From Stenotrophomonas maltophilia (GTDB lineage Bacteria > Pseudomonadota > Gammaproteobacteria > Xanthomonadales > Xanthomonadaceae), in NCBI RefSeq assembly GCF_004684085.1, contig NZ_SRHZ01000088.1, positions 33,057 to 97,056 of the forward strand: DNA of 64,000 nt, read 5' to 3'. The notes under the pieces were generated by a model, which was not told the origin of the DNA, searched no databases, and saw nothing but the letters and a program-made list of their open reading frames with translations. Made by a program: the position numbers and the translations under genes. Below, piece after piece: positions 49,930 to 62,687 of the stretch; position 1 is the first letter of the stretch, and every line of letters begins with the position of its first letter.

Positions 49930-52900
49930 GGGCTTGCCTCCGGGGCAGTGGCTTCGGCCGACGCGCGGCCCGGGAACATGCGGCGCACCAGCAGGTAGAA
50001 CAGCGGCACGAAGAACATGCCCAGCACCATCGAGGCGACCGTGCCGCCGGCCACGCCGGTACCCAGCGAACGGCGCGCGGCCGAACCGGCGCCGGTGGCA
50101 AAGACCAGCGGCAACACGCCCATCAGGAACGCCAGCGAGGTCATCACGATCGGCCGCAGCCGCAGATAGACGGCCTGCAGGATCGCTTCGCGGGTGCGCT
50201 TGCCCTGCTGTTCGAGGATGCGCGCGAACTCGACGATCAGGATGCCATTCTTCGCCGCCAGACCAATCGTGGTCAGCAGGCCGACCTGGAAGTACACGTC
50301 GTTGTTGAGGCCACGCAGGTTCATCATCAGCACGGCACCGAACACACCCACCGGCACCGCCAGCATCACCGCGAACGGCACCGCCCAGCTTTCGTACAGC
50401 GCGGCCAGGCACAGGAACACGAACAGCAGCGAGATGGCATACAGCATCGGTGCCTGGTTGCCCGACAGCTGTTCCTGGTAGGCCATGTCCGACCAGGCAT
50501 GGCTGAAGCCTTCCGGCAGCGTGTCGGCCAGGCGCGCGATCTCGGCCATTGCCTCACCGGAGCTGACCCCCGGCGCAGGCTGGCCGGTGATCTCCATCGC
50601 CGATACGCCGTTGTAGCGCTGCAATGCGGCCGGCGCGCTGGTCCAGTGGGTGCTGACCAGCGACGACAGCGGCACCATCTGCCCGGCCTGGTTGCGCACG
50701 CTCCAGCGCTCGATGTCCTGCGGCTGCATGCGTGCTTCGGCCGTGCCCTGGATGAACACCTTCTTGATGCGGCCCTTGTAGATGAAGTTGTTGACGAAGT
50801 CGCCGCCCAGCGCCGCGTTCAAAGTGTCATTGATGTCCTGCGGATTCACACCCATGGCCTGCGCCTTGGCATCGTCCACCTTCACTGCGTACACCGGCGC
50901 GTCTTCCAGACTGGCGTAGCGCACGTTGACCAGCTTCGGATCCTTGGCGGCCTCCTTCAGCAGGGTATTGCGCGCGGCCACGGCGGCGGCATGGCCGGCA
51001 CCACCTTCGTCCTGCAGTTCCAGGGTGAAGCCGCCCGCATCACCCAGGCCGAGGATGGCCGGTGGCGAGGTGATGAACACCTGCGCATCGGGCACGCTGG
51101 CCATGGCCGCAGTCAAGCGCGCAGCAATCGTATCGGCATCGTCCTTGCGGTCGTCCCAATCCTTCAGGCGGATGAAGGCCTGGCCGACATTCTGGCCGCT
51201 GCCGGTGACACTGAAGCCAGCGGTGGCCTGGATCGACAGCACGCTGCCGTCCTTCACCTCCGCCGCACTGAGGCGGTCCATCACCGCGCGCGTCTGTTCG
51301 AGTGTGGCGCCGGCTGGCAGCTTCACCAGCGCGTTGAGCATGCCCTGGTCCTCGTCGGGCAGGAATGCGCCGGGAAGGTGCCACAGCAGCAGGCCGGTGG
51401 CCACGCTCAGCACCAGGTAGAACAGCACGCCCAGCGTGCGCCGGCCCAAGAAGCCATCAACGCGATGGCGCAGGCCGTTGGAGATGCGCTCGAAGCGGTG
51501 GTTGAACCAGATGAAGAACTTGCCCAGCAGGCTCGTCTCGTCGCCGCGGTCGCCATGCGGATGGCCACCCTTGGGAATCTGATGCAGGATGCTGCCGCAC
51601 AGCGCCGGAGTGATGGTCATCGCCACCAGCACCGACAGGATCATCGCCGCGGCGATCGTCACCGAGAACTGACGATAGATCACGCCGGTGACGCCGCTGA
51701 AGAACGCCATCGGCAGGAACACCGCGGTCAGCACCAGCACGATGCCGACCAGCGCGCCGGTGATCTGGCCCATCGCCTTCAGCGTGGCCGGCTTCGGTGC
51801 CAGCCCTTCGAAGGTCATCACCCGCTCCACGTTCTCCACCACCACGATGGCATCGTCCACCAGCAGGCCGATGGCCAGCACCAGCGCGAACATGGTCAGG
51901 GTGTTGATTGAATAGCCAAACGCGGCCAGCACGCCGAACGTGCCCAGCAGCACCACCGGCACCGCGATGGTCGGGATCAGCGTGGCCCGCCAGTTCTGCA
52001 GGAACAGGTACATCACCAGCACGACCAGCGCGATCGCCTCGATCAGGGTGATCACCACTTCCTTCAGCGAGATGGTCACGAACGGCGTGGTGGTGAAGGC
52101 CACGTGGGCGGTGTAGCCGTGCGGCCAGTACTTCTGCAGCTGCTGCAGCCGTGCATCGATGGCGTTGGAGACGGCGATCGCGTTCGCACCGGCATTGAGT
52201 TCAATGCCCAGCGAGGCCGACGGCTTGCCGTTGAAGGTGCTGATGCTGTCGTAGCTCTCCGGCCCCAGGCCGATCGTCGCCACGTCACCCAGGTGCACCA
52301 CGCTGCCGTTGACATCGGCCTTGAGCACCACCTGCGCGAACTGCTCGGGCGTGTGCAGGCGGCTGCGCGCGGTCACCGTCGCATCCAGCTGCTGGCCCTT
52401 CAGCGCCGGCTGGCCCCCCAGCTCACCGGCCGACACATCGGTGTTCTGCGCCTGCAGTGCGGTCTCGATGTCCGACGGCATCAGTGCGTACTGGCGCATC
52501 TTTTCCGGGTCCAGCCAGATACGCATGGCGTATTCCTGGCCGATCGGCTGGATGTTGCCGACGCCACTGACACGGCTGATCTGGTCGTCGATGCGCGCTT
52601 CCATGAAATTGGCGACATCGAAGTTGTCCATGCTGCCGTCTTCGCTGGTGAACGACAGCACTTCGAAGATCGAACCACTGGACTTGGTGATGGTCAGGCC
52701 GTTCTGCTGCACCGCCTGCGGCAGCGTGGCCATGGCGGCCTGCAGCTGGTTCTGCACCTGTACCTGTGCGGTATCCGGGTTGGTGCCGGTGGCGAACACC
52801 AGGTTGACCTGCGCCGAGCCATCGGAAGCGCTGGTGGAGGTCATGTACATCAGGTGGTCCAGGCTCTGCTGGGACTGCTCGATGACCTGGGTGACCGCGT

Positions 52901-53075
52901 TTTCCACGGTCTGCGACGAGGCACCGGTGTAGGTGGCGCGGATGGTGATGGTGGGCGGGGCGATCTGCGGGTAGCGGTCCACCGGCAGGATCAGGATCGC
53001 GAGCAGGCCGAGCAGGCTGACCGCGATGGCGATCACCCAGGCGAAGATCGGCCGGTCGATGAAGAAACGAACCAT
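49926..53075 (-). CDS. smeB: RND multidrug efflux transporter
   Basis: A 1049-aa inner-membrane proton/drug antiporter of the AcrB/MexB class. N-terminus MVRFFIDRPIFAWVIAI is typical. The proton-relay aspartates are in GLLVDDAIVVVENVER (about 405). TM12 region motifs GLAAKNGILIVEFA (about 940) and the large periplasmic porter loops are intact. Starts 11 bp after smeA. Overlaps smeC. With SmeA and SmeC it would form the tripartite SmeABC pump, associated with intrinsic antibiotic resistance in S. maltophilia. Confidence 0.93.
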   Translation of the reverse strand: MVRFFIDRPIFAWVIAIAVSLLGLLAILILPVDRYPQIAPPTITIRATYTGASSQTVENAVTQVIEQSQQSLDHLMYMTSTSASDGSAQVNLVFATGTNPDTAQVQVQNQLQAAMATLPQAVQQNGLTITKSSGSIFEVLSFTSEDGSMDNFDVANFMEARIDDQISRVSGVGNIQPIGQEYAMRIWLDPEKMRQYALMPSDIETALQAQNTDVSAGELGGQPALKGQQLDATVTARSRLHTPEQFAQVVLKADVNGSVVHLGDVATIGLGPESYDSISTFNGKPSASLGIELNAGANAIAVSNAIDARLQQLQKYWPHGYTAHVAFTTTPFVTISLKEVVITLIEAIALVVLVMYLFLQNWRATLIPTIAVPVVLLGTFGVLAAFGYSINTLTMFALVLAIGLLVDDAIVVVENVERVMTFEGLAPKPATLKAMGQITGALVGIVLVLTAVFLPMAFFSGVTGVIYRQFSVTIAAAMILSVLVAMTITPALCGSILHQIPKGGHPHGDRGDETSLLGKFFIWFNHRFERISNGLRHRVDGFLGRRTLGVLFYLVLSVATGLLLWHLPGAFLPDEDQGMLNALVKLPAGATLEQTRAVMDRLSAAEVKDGSVLSIQATAGFSVTGSGQNVGQAFIRLKDWDDRKDDADTIAARLTAAMASVPDAQVFITSPPAILGLGDAGGFTLELQDEGGAGHAAAVAARNTLLKEAAKDPKLVNVRYASLEDAPVYAVKVDDAKAQAMGVNPQDINDTLNAALGGDFVNNFIYKGRIKKVFIQGTAEARMQPQDIERWSVRNQAGQMVPLSSLVSTHWTSAPAALQRYNGVSAMEITGQPAPGVSSGEAMAEIARLADTLPEGFSHAWSDMAYQEQLSGNQAPMLYAISLLFVFLCLAALYESWAVPFAVMLAVPVGVFGAVLMMNLRGLNNDVYFQVGLLTTIGLAAKNGILIVEFARILEQQGKRTREAILQAVYLRLRPIVMTSLAFLMGVLPLVFATGAGSAARRSLGTGVAGGTVASMVLGMFFVPLFYLLVRRMFPGRASAEATAPEASP

Positions 53076-53086
53076 GCGCGGTGGCC

Positions 53087-54283
53087 TCAGTGCGACGTTT
53101 CGTCGGTGTTGCCGTTCGGGTCGATCGCCGGCATGGCGGCCAGCTGCGCGGTGGCGGCCGCGACCGCCTTCACCTGCTGGCCAAGCGCTACCGCACTGCC
53201 GTTGCTGACGATCACCCGCTCGCCAGCCTTCAGGCCCTGCGTGATCTGCCACTGGTTGCCCACCACCTGGCCGGTGCTGACCCGGCGTTCGACCACGTGG
53301 TCCTTTGCATCGAGCAAGCGCAGCAGCGGCTCGCCGCGTTCATTGCGCAGCACCGCCTTCTGCGGCACCAGCAGGGCACGCGCGTCGGTGGCCATCGGCA
53401 GCACTGCCTTCAGGTACATGCCCGGTAGCAGCAGACCGTCCGGATTCGGAATGACCGCGCGCAGCACCACGTTGCCGGTGCCCGGATCGACCGCGCTGCC
53501 GACGAACTCCAGCGTGCCTTCATGGGCATAGGTGCTGCCGTCCTCCAGCAGCACCTTCACCTGTGCCTTGCCGTCGATGGCCTTCACCAGGCCGGCATCG
53601 AGCTGCTTGCGCAGCGCCAGCATCTGCGCACTGGACTGGGTCACGTCCAGATAGACCGGGTCCAGCCGCTGGATGGTCGCCAGTGCCGCATCCTGGCCGG
53701 CAGCGACCAGCGCGCCGGCAGTAACGCTGGAGGTGCCAATGCGGCCGTCGATCGGTGCGGCCACCCGGGTGTAGTCGAGGTTGATGCGGGCGGACTGCAG
53801 CGCAGCGCGCGCGGCGATGACATTGGCCTGCGCCTGCTTCAGTGCCGAAGTGGCATCGTCGGCGTCCTGCTTGCTGGCCGCATCCATGCCCAGCAGCGTG
53901 CGTGTGCGCTCGGCCTTCGGCTGCGCCGACAGCACGGTGGCCTCAGCCTGCGCCAACTGGCCTCGAGCGGTATCGAAGGCGGCCTGGTACGGCGCCGGAT
54001 CGATCTGGTACAGCAACTGGCCGGCCTTGACCTGCTGGCCTTCGGTGAACAACCGCTGGCGGATCAGGCCACCGATCTGCGGCCGCACCTCGGACACCTC
54101 GAACGGCACCGCTCGACCCGGCAGAGTCTGCTGCAGCGCCAGCGGCTGCGCGCTGGCAGTGATGACGCCCACTTCGGGGGTGGCCGGCATTTCGGTCCTG
54201 CCCGCCGAACAGGCAGACAAGGCCAGCAGCAGGGGCAACAACAGCGGACGGGGGGAGCGGGACAGCAGGCGCGGGAGTGACAT
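53087..54283 (-). CDS. smeA: RND efflux periplasmic adaptor lipoprotein
   Basis: A 398-aa membrane-fusion protein. LSAC (about residue 25) is a lipobox. Beta-barrel/lipoyl halves EVRPQIGGLIRQRLFTEGQQVKAGQLLYQIDP (about 66) and RINLDYTRVAAPIDGRIGTS (about 165) flank a helical hairpin. It links SmeB to SmeC in the periplasm. First gene of the smeABC operon, divergent from smeS. No clear ribosome site precedes ATG 54283, and the 130-bp divergent spacer probably holds SmeR-controlled promoters that I could not delimit. Confidence 0.92.
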   Translation of the reverse strand: MSLPRLLSRSPRPLLLPLLLALSACSAGRTEMPATPEVGVITASAQPLALQQTLPGRAVPFEVSEVRPQIGGLIRQRLFTEGQQVKAGQLLYQIDPAPYQAAFDTARGQLAQAEATVLSAQPKAERTRTLLGMDAASKQDADDATSALKQAQANVIAARAALQSARINLDYTRVAAPIDGRIGTSSVTAGALVAAGQDAALATIQRLDPVYLDVTQSSAQMLALRKQLDAGLVKAIDGKAQVKVLLEDGSTYAHEGTLEFVGSAVDPGTGNVVLRAVIPNPDGLLLPGMYLKAVLPMATDARALLVPQKAVLRNERGEPLLRLLDAKDHVVERRVSTGQVVGNQWQITQGLKAGERVIVSNGSAVALGQQVKAVAAATAQLAAMPAIDPNGNTDETSH

Positions 54284-54412
54284 GGGGGGCGTGGGGGCCT
54301 TGCGTTGACCCGTGCACGCTGCCGTGGAACTGTGCAGAGAATATGGAGAATGTGCGACTGGCTCAGCTGGCGCTTGCTTTCAGCGCCACATGCGCCGCTA
54401 ATGGCCCCCGCG

Positions 54413-55800
<1,388 letters not shown>

Positions 55801-55804
<4 letters not shown>

Positions 55805-56490
55805 GCATGTCGCCCGCCACGCCCGCGAAAATCCTGATCGTCGAGGATGAACCACGCCTGGCCTCGGTCCTGCGTGACTACCTGGCGGCCGCCGGCATGG
55901 TCAGTGAATGGGTGGACGATGGCGGCCAGGTGATCGACGCGTTCGCGCGCTATCAACCCGACCTGGTGCTGCTGGACCTGATGCTACCGCAGCGCGACGG
56001 CGTGGACCTGTGCCGCGAACTGCGCGCCAGCAGCGACGTACCGGTGATCATGGTCACCGCACGGGTAGAAGAGATCGACCGCCTGCTGGGGCTGGAGATC
56101 GGTGCCGACGACTACATCTGCAAGCCGTTCAGTCCGCGCGAGGTGGTCGCGCGGGTGGTGGCGGTGCTGCGCCGCTACCGCCCGGACCCATCGGCGCGTA
56201 CCAACGGCGGCCTGCACATCGACGAACCAGCCGCGCGCGCTACCTGGAACGGCAAGGGCCTGGACCTGACGCCGGTGGAGTACCGCTTGCTGCGCACCCT
56301 GCTGGCCACGCCGGGCCGGATCTGGGCGCGCGATGAGCTGCTCGACCGCCTCTATCTGGATCATCGCGTGGTGGTCGACCGCACCGTCGACAGCCACGTG
56401 CGCAACCTGCGCCGCAAGCTGGCCGACGCCGGCATGGACGGCGAGCCGATCCGTTCGGTGTACGGCATGGGTTACAGCTACGAGCCGTGA
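55801..56490 (+). CDS. smeR: response regulator of the SmeSR system
   Basis: A 229-aa OmpR/PhoB-type regulator. The receiver domain (about 10-120) has the acidic pair in VEDEPRL, phospho-Asp59 in LLDLMLPQRDG and a conserved Lys in ICKPFSPRE (about 109). The C-terminal winged helix (about 130-229) includes LTPVEYRLLRTLL and VDSHVRNLRRKL. Related to BaeR. SmeR is reported to control smeABC in S. maltophilia, and the divergent layout supports this here. The ATG overlaps the smeS stop. Confidence 0.92.
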
Positions 56491-56497
56491 TCGCGTT

Positions 56498-56519
56498 CGC
56501 CGGGATGGCCCGGCGCTAC
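56498..56519. repeat. GTAG-type REP hairpin
   Basis: CGCCGGG-AT-GGCCCGGCG then CTAC, eight bases after the smeR stop. Confidence 0.85.
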
Positions 56520-56584
56520 CGTCGCGATGGCCACTCGCCACGCAGGTATCATCGTCGCAAACGCCCTGATTTCCGGAGACACCG

Positions 56585-57115
56585 ATGAACCCGCTGCGCC
56601 CCTTCCGCGACAAGATGCCCGTCCTCGGCGAGCGCGTGTACATCGATCCGGCCTGTACCCTCATCGGTGACGTGGAACTGGGCGACGACGTGTCGGTGTG
56701 GCCGGGCACGGTCATCCGTGGTGATGTCAATCATGTGCGCATCGGCGCGCGCACCAACGTGCAGGACGGTACCATCATCCACGTCAGCCACCACAGCCCG
56801 TACAACAAGGCCGGCTACCCGACCCTGATCGGCGAGGGCGTGACGGTCGGCCATGGCTGCATCATCCATGCCTGCACGATCGGCGATTACAGCCTGATCG
56901 GCATGGGCGCCTGCATCCTCGACGGTGCCCGCGTGGAGCGCCACGGCTTTGTCGGTGCCGGTGCAGTGATCGGCCCGGGCAAGGTGGTCGGCGAAGGCGA
57001 GCTGTGGGTGGGCAACCCGGCGCGGCCGGCGCGGACACTGAGCGACAAGGAAATCGAGTCGCTGCACTACTCGGCCGACCACTACGTGCGGCTGAAGGAC
57101 GAATACCGCGGCTGA
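56585..57115 (+). CDS. gamma-carbonic-anhydrase-like hexapeptide-repeat protein
   Basis: A 176-aa left-handed beta-helix protein of the YrdA/CaiE group. The triangular repeats show as ACTLIGDVELGDDVSVWPGTVIRGDV and later rungs. Histidines in IIHVSHHSPY (about 60-69) and VTVGHGCIIHACTI (about 85-98) match the zinc site of gamma-carbonic anhydrases. Activity in this group is often low or untested. CCGGAGACACC precedes the ATG. Confidence 0.85.
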   Translation: MNPLRPFRDKMPVLGERVYIDPACTLIGDVELGDDVSVWPGTVIRGDVNHVRIGARTNVQDGTIIHVSHHSPYNKAGYPTLIGEGVTVGHGCIIHACTIGDYSLIGMGACILDGARVERHGFVGAGAVIGPGKVVGEGELWVGNPARPARTLSDKEIESLHYSADHYVRLKDEYRG

Positions 57116-57211
57116 GCAGCCAACGCCGCCCTGCGGCTCTGCTAAAGTCTGGGCCCGACCAGGACCTGTCGAGACCCCCATGCCTGTGGCTGCCTGCCGG
57201 AGAGGACTCCG

Positions 57212-57928
57212 GTGCCCACAACGAAGGCCATCGCGCTGATGGCCGCACCGATGCTCGATACCTACCGCGAGGTGGTGACGCCGGAAGGTGTGCTGCTGCA
57301 GTTGCCGGCGGCCGGCCCGCTGCCGCGGGCGATGGCCTGGCTGGTTGATCTCGGCGTGCGCATCGCGGTGCTGGTGCTGATGTCCATTCCGCTGGCGCTG
57401 CTGGACAAATTCGGTTCCGGTCTCTACCTGGTCCTGATGTTCCTGGTCTACTGGCTCTACCCGATCATCTGCGAAGCGCTGTGGGGTCGCACCCTGGGCA
57501 AGCGTGCACTGGGGCTGCGCGTGCTGTCGCGTGATGGTGCACCGGTGGGCTGGATGGCGGCGATCACCCGCAACCTGCTGCGCACCGTGGACATGCTGCC
57601 GTTCGGCTATGCAGTGGGCCTGGTCAGCAGCCTGTTCGATCCGCATGGCCGCCGCCTGGGCGACCTGGTGGCCGGCACCGTAGTGGTGCATGCGCCCGCA
57701 CTGTACCTGCCGCCTCCACCCACCATCGACAGCGTGCTGGCCCCGCCGCAACCGTTGCGGCCGGAAGAGCAGGCTGCGCTGATGGCTTTCGCCGAGCGCG
57801 CACCGCGGCTGTCACCGGCACGCCAGCAGGAGCTGGCCGGCATCGTCGAACCGCTGACCGGTACCCACGGGCAGATCGGTGTGCTGCGCCTGTACGCGAT
57901 GGCCAACTGGCTGCTGGGGCGGCGATGA
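57212..57928 (+). CDS. RDD-family membrane protein
   Basis: A 238-aa protein with an RDD domain. PRAMAWLVDLGVRIAVLV (about 30-47) has the Arg and Asp that define the family, and GRTLGKRALGLRVLSRDG (about 92-109) is the second conserved block. Three hydrophobic segments lie between about 38 and 150, then a cytosolic tail. Start GTG 57212 is favoured by GAGAGGA; ATG 57239 or 57251 are alternatives. First gene of a six-gene operon where each stop overlaps the next start. Confidence 0.82.
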   Translation: MPTTKAIALMAAPMLDTYREVVTPEGVLLQLPAAGPLPRAMAWLVDLGVRIAVLVLMSIPLALLDKFGSGLYLVLMFLVYWLYPIICEALWGRTLGKRALGLRVLSRDGAPVGWMAAITRNLLRTVDMLPFGYAVGLVSSLFDPHGRRLGDLVAGTVVVHAPALYLPPPPTIDSVLAPPQPLRPEEQAALMAFAERAPRLSPARQQELAGIVEPLTGTHGQIGVLRLYAMANWLLGRR

Positions 57929-58917
57929 AGCAGGAACAGTTCGTCGCCCGCTACCAGCAGGAATGGCAGGACCTGGAACAGTGGTTGCTGCTGCGCGCTG
58001 GCGTGTCGCGCCGTACGCGCCGGAAGGCCAGCGGCCTCCCGCTGGACGACACCGCCTTTCCGCAGCGCTACCGACGCCTGTGCCAGCAGCTGGCGCTGGC
58101 CCGTGAGCGCGGCTACAGCCCACAGCTGGTGCAGCGCCTGCAGCAGTTGATGCAGCGGGGCCACAGCGTGCTGTACCGCACGCCGCCGACGCGCTGGCGC
58201 GGGGCCCTGGAGTTCCTGGTGGCCGACTTCCCGCTGCTGGTGCGCAACCAGGCACGCAGCATGTGGGCGGCGCTGGCGATGTTCGCGCTGCCGGCGGTGG
58301 CCTGCTTCGTGCTGGCGCAGGTCTACCCGGACCTGATCCACATGCTGATGGACAACCGCCAGATCGCCGCAATGGAACGCATGTACGACCCGGCCGCAGA
58401 ACGCCTGGGCCGTGACAGCGGCACCGACTGGATGATGTTCGGCCACTACATCATGAACAACATCAGCATCGCCCTGCGCACCTTCGCCAGCGGCCTGCTG
58501 GCCGGGCTGGGCACGCTGCTGGTGCTGCTGTTCAACGGTGTGACCATCGGTTCGGTGGCAGGGCACCTGCAGCACATCGGCCACGGCGGACCGTTCTGGC
58601 GCTTCGTGGTCGGCCACGGTGCGTTCGAGCTGACCGCAATCGTGATCGCCGGTGGTGCCGGCCTGCAGCTGGGCATGAAGCTGCTGGCACCGGGCCGGCG
58701 CAGCCGCCTGGATGCGCTGGTCGAGGGCGGCCGCATCGGTGCCCGGCTGTGCCTGGGTGCAGCGTTCATGCTGCTGGTAGCCGCTTTCATCGAAGCCTTC
58801 TGGTCGTCGATCGCCGAAATACCTGCGTGGGGCAAGTTCAGCGTGGCCGGCGTGCTGTGGGCCGGCGTGCTGCTGTGGCTGTGGCGCGGCGGACGCGGAG
58901 GCGGCGATGCGCATTGA
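57925..58917 (+). CDS. SpoIIM-family (DUF95) membrane protein
   Basis: A 330-aa protein. A charged N-terminal helical region (about 1-90) is followed by about five transmembrane segments. MFGHYIMNNISIALRTFASGLLAGLGTL (about 170-197) and FVVGHGAFELTAIVIAGGAGLQLG (about 228-250) match stage II sporulation protein M-like proteins, which also occur in non-sporulating bacteria. ATGA overlap with the RDD gene. No peptidoglycan-hydrolase partner like SpoIID or SpoIIP is nearby, so the sporulation role does not apply. Confidence 0.85.
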   Translation: MKQEQFVARYQQEWQDLEQWLLLRAGVSRRTRRKASGLPLDDTAFPQRYRRLCQQLALARERGYSPQLVQRLQQLMQRGHSVLYRTPPTRWRGALEFLVADFPLLVRNQARSMWAALAMFALPAVACFVLAQVYPDLIHMLMDNRQIAAMERMYDPAAERLGRDSGTDWMMFGHYIMNNISIALRTFASGLLAGLGTLLVLLFNGVTIGSVAGHLQHIGHGGPFWRFVVGHGAFELTAIVIAGGAGLQLGMKLLAPGRRSRLDALVEGGRIGARLCLGAAFMLLVAAFIEAFWSSIAEIPAWGKFSVAGVLWAGVLLWLWRGGRGGGDAH

Positions 58918-60523
58918 CCACCTGGACGTGGTGCTGCGCGCGCGCAGCGGCTGGGAAGCCATGGAGCTGGGCAACGCCCTCGCCCGCCGCCACGCACGTG
59001 CGGCGTGGGGCAGCTGGCTGCTGGCCAGCGCGCCGCTGTTCTTGATCTTCAACGCACTGGGCTGGTGGCTCGATGCCTTCGGCTGGGCCTGGCTGGCGAT
59101 GTGGTGGTGCAAACCGCTGTTCGAACGTGCGCCGCTGTATGTGCTGTCGCGCGGCATCTTCGGCGAACCGGTCGGCACGCTGGCAGCGCTGCGCGCGCAA
59201 CGTCACTGGGGCAACACCGGCTTCTGGGGTTACCTCGGCTGGCGCCGCTTCAGCGTGCTGCGCAGCCTGTGCCTGCCGGTGAACCTGCTGGAAGGCAATT
59301 CGCCTGACCAGCGCGGTCCACGCCGCCGCGCGGTGGCGGCCGGTGCCGCAGGCGCGGCAATGGTGTTGACCCTGGCCTGCATGGCATTCGAAGCGGCGCT
59401 GGTATCGGGTGCGATCGGCGCGGTGTTCATGTTCATGCCGCTGGAGCTGATGTCCGAATCGTGGCGCGCAGCGTGGGACATGATCGGCCAGGACACCCCG
59501 GCATGGGCACGCCTGGGCTTCAACCTGGCGTGCTGGCTGGCGTCGGTGCTGATTGGCCCGTTCTTCATCGGTGCCGGCTTCGGCCTGTACCTGAACCGGC
59601 GTACGCAGATGGAAGCATGGGACGTGGAAATCGCCCTGCGCCGCCTGCGCGATCGCCTGCTGCCAGCGGCATCGACGCTGGCGCTGCTGCTGTGCCTGGC
59701 ACTGCCACTGGTTTCGCCCCAGGTGCATGCGCAGGACCCGCAGACGATCACCGACGAAGCCCACGATGCCGACGAGGATGAGGACAGCGCGGGGGAAACG
59801 GCCACTGCGGCAAACGACCCCACCAACACGCCGGCAATGATTTTCGGCACCTCGCCGGTGGACACCGACGGCTTCCGCCAGGCGGTGAACCGTGCCTATG
59901 AGGATCCGCTGCAGCGCCCGACCCGCCAGGTCACCCGCTGGAAGCCGATCGAACAGGCCGAGGAAAAGAAGAAGGAAGACAAGGCGCTGCAAAGCGACAG
60001 CAACAACAAGGGCGAGCGCAAGCCGCGCAAGGACGGCATCGCCTGGCTGGCACGGTTGGCCGAATGGGGCCTGTGGGGCCTGCTCGGCATCCTGCTGCTG
60101 GTGCTGCTGCTGACCGCACGGCTGTGGCTGCCGTGGCTGCGCGGCAGTGGCCGGCGCAAGGCCGAGGCCGCACCACAGGTGCTGGAGGAACAGGTGGAAC
60201 TGCCGGCGGTGCTGCCGCCGGACGTGGCCACCCAGGCCGGCCTGTTGTGGGACCAGGGCCGGCCGCGCCAGGCGCTGGCGCTGCTGTACCGTGCCAGCGT
60301 GCGTACCGTCGGCGAGCGCAGTGGCATCGCACTGCCACCCGGCGCTACCGAAGCGCAATGCCTGCGCGCCTCGCGGCGCATGCCCGAGGCCAGCGACCGT
60401 GACCTGTTCGCGCGCATCGTGCGCATGTGGCAGTACGCCGCCTACGGTGGCCGCCTGCCCAGCCGTGCCGATTTCGATGCATTGGCCGGTACCCTGCGCC
60501 AGCAGTATGGGTGGCAGGCATGA
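58907..60523 (+). CDS. membrane protein with C-terminal DUF4129 domain
   Basis: A 538-aa protein with several transmembrane segments in the first 280 residues (LLASAPLFLIFNALGWWLDAFGWAWLAMWW and others), an acidic linker (about 285-310), a Lys/Glu-rich stretch (about 345-365), one more transmembrane segment (about 385-408), and a C-terminal DUF4129 region ending AYGGRLPSRADFDALAGTL. Starts within the end of the SpoIIM-like gene. DUF4129 is often found with MoxR/DUF58/transglutaminase-like proteins; its function is unknown. Confidence 0.8.
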   Translation: MRIDHLDVVLRARSGWEAMELGNALARRHARAAWGSWLLASAPLFLIFNALGWWLDAFGWAWLAMWWCKPLFERAPLYVLSRGIFGEPVGTLAALRAQRHWGNTGFWGYLGWRRFSVLRSLCLPVNLLEGNSPDQRGPRRRAVAAGAAGAAMVLTLACMAFEAALVSGAIGAVFMFMPLELMSESWRAAWDMIGQDTPAWARLGFNLACWLASVLIGPFFIGAGFGLYLNRRTQMEAWDVEIALRRLRDRLLPAASTLALLLCLALPLVSPQVHAQDPQTITDEAHDADEDEDSAGETATAANDPTNTPAMIFGTSPVDTDGFRQAVNRAYEDPLQRPTRQVTRWKPIEQAEEKKKEDKALQSDSNNKGERKPRKDGIAWLARLAEWGLWGLLGILLLVLLLTARLWLPWLRGSGRRKAEAAPQVLEEQVELPAVLPPDVATQAGLLWDQGRPRQALALLYRASVRTVGERSGIALPPGATEAQCLRASRRMPEASDRDLFARIVRMWQYAAYGGRLPSRADFDALAGTLRQQYGWQA

Positions 60524-61700
60524 GTCCGCGCATGTTCTGGTCGCTGCTGCTCGGCGCATTGGTGCTGTTCGGCGTGCCGCTGACCATCCTCTACCTTCGT
60601 ACACATGAACGCGTGACCGAAACCGTGCGCCTGCCGCCGCAGGGCGAGGCCGCCTACAACCCGCTGTACGTGCTCGGGCAGGCGCTGCGCGCCGATGGCA
60701 TCGAGGTGCACTCACGGCCGCGTCTGGAACTGCAGCAGATGATGCTGGGGCGCCATGACACGGTGGTGCTGCTGCAGGACAGCAGCGAACTGCCGGCACC
60801 CGCTGTGAAGCGGCTGTTGGACTGGGTCGACCAGGGCGGCCACCTGCTGGTGCGCACCCCGCCGCCGGCCGAGGACGATGCCAGCAGCACGCAGGGGCCG
60901 CTGCTGGACCAGCTGGGCGTGGACAGCCTGTTCCAGCGCAGCGACTGCCAGCCGCTTCATATCGACGACGACACCGGTCACAGCGAATTCTGCGGTGGCC
61001 GCCGCTTCACGCTTGGTTTCACCGCCCGTACGCAGGTTGAACGCCGCTGGGGCAGTGATCGCGACCTGGTGTTTGCGCGCCTGCGCCATGGCCAGGGCAA
61101 GGTGAGCGTGCTGGCCGACATGGAATTCATGCGCAGTGAAGTCGACTCGCCAGCAGCACAACTCGCTGCCGCCGTCGGCAAGGCCAGCGATGGCCTGCAC
61201 GATCCTGCTCACCGCGATCTGACCCGCTACCTGCTCGATCCGAACTACGGCATGGGTGCGATCTGGCTGGTCTACGCCAGCCGCCCGCCGTCGCTGTGGT
61301 CGCGCATGTTCTATCAGGGCTGGCCGTTGTGGGCACCGCTGCTGCTGGCCCTGCTGAGCTGGTTGTGGGGTCGCTCGCAGCGCTTCGGCAGCCGCTTGCC
61401 GTCGCCGGTGCTGGAACGCCGCTCGCTGCTGGAACACGTGCGCGCCAGCGGCGAGCTGCTGCTGCGCTTCGGCCACGGTGCGCGCCTGTACGAGGCCGTA
61501 CTCGCCCTGTTCCTGCATCGCCTGCGGCTGCGTGCGCCGGTCGCCGCCGCACTTGATGGCGCGCCACGCGATCAGGCCATCGCCGAGCTGCTGAAGTGGC
61601 CGCAAGGCCGCGTCGCCAGCGCGCTCACGCCACCTCCGCCGCATGATTCCTCCGCCCTGCGCGAGCGCATCCGCTTGCTGCTCCAGATGAGATCCCTGCT

Positions 61701-61704
<4 letters not shown>
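60520..61704 (+). CDS. DUF4350-family membrane protein
   Basis: A 394-aa protein with an N-terminal anchor (about 5-26) and a second transmembrane segment (about 263-283). The domain between starts YNPLYVLGQALRADGIEVHSR, shows VVLLQDSSELPAPAVKRLLDWVDQGGHLLVRTPP (about 84-118) and resembles DUF4350 proteins with a GATase-like alpha/beta fold. The C-terminal cytosolic region ends in a helical segment. ATGA overlap with the DUF4129 gene before and the MoxR gene after. Confidence 0.8.

Positions 61705-62683
<979 letters not shown>

Positions 62684-62687
<4 letters not shown>

Noticed and set aside
49818..51911. Plus-strand open frame opposite smeB/smeC
   Set aside because: Shadow of the efflux genes; the encoded sequence has no recognisable domain.
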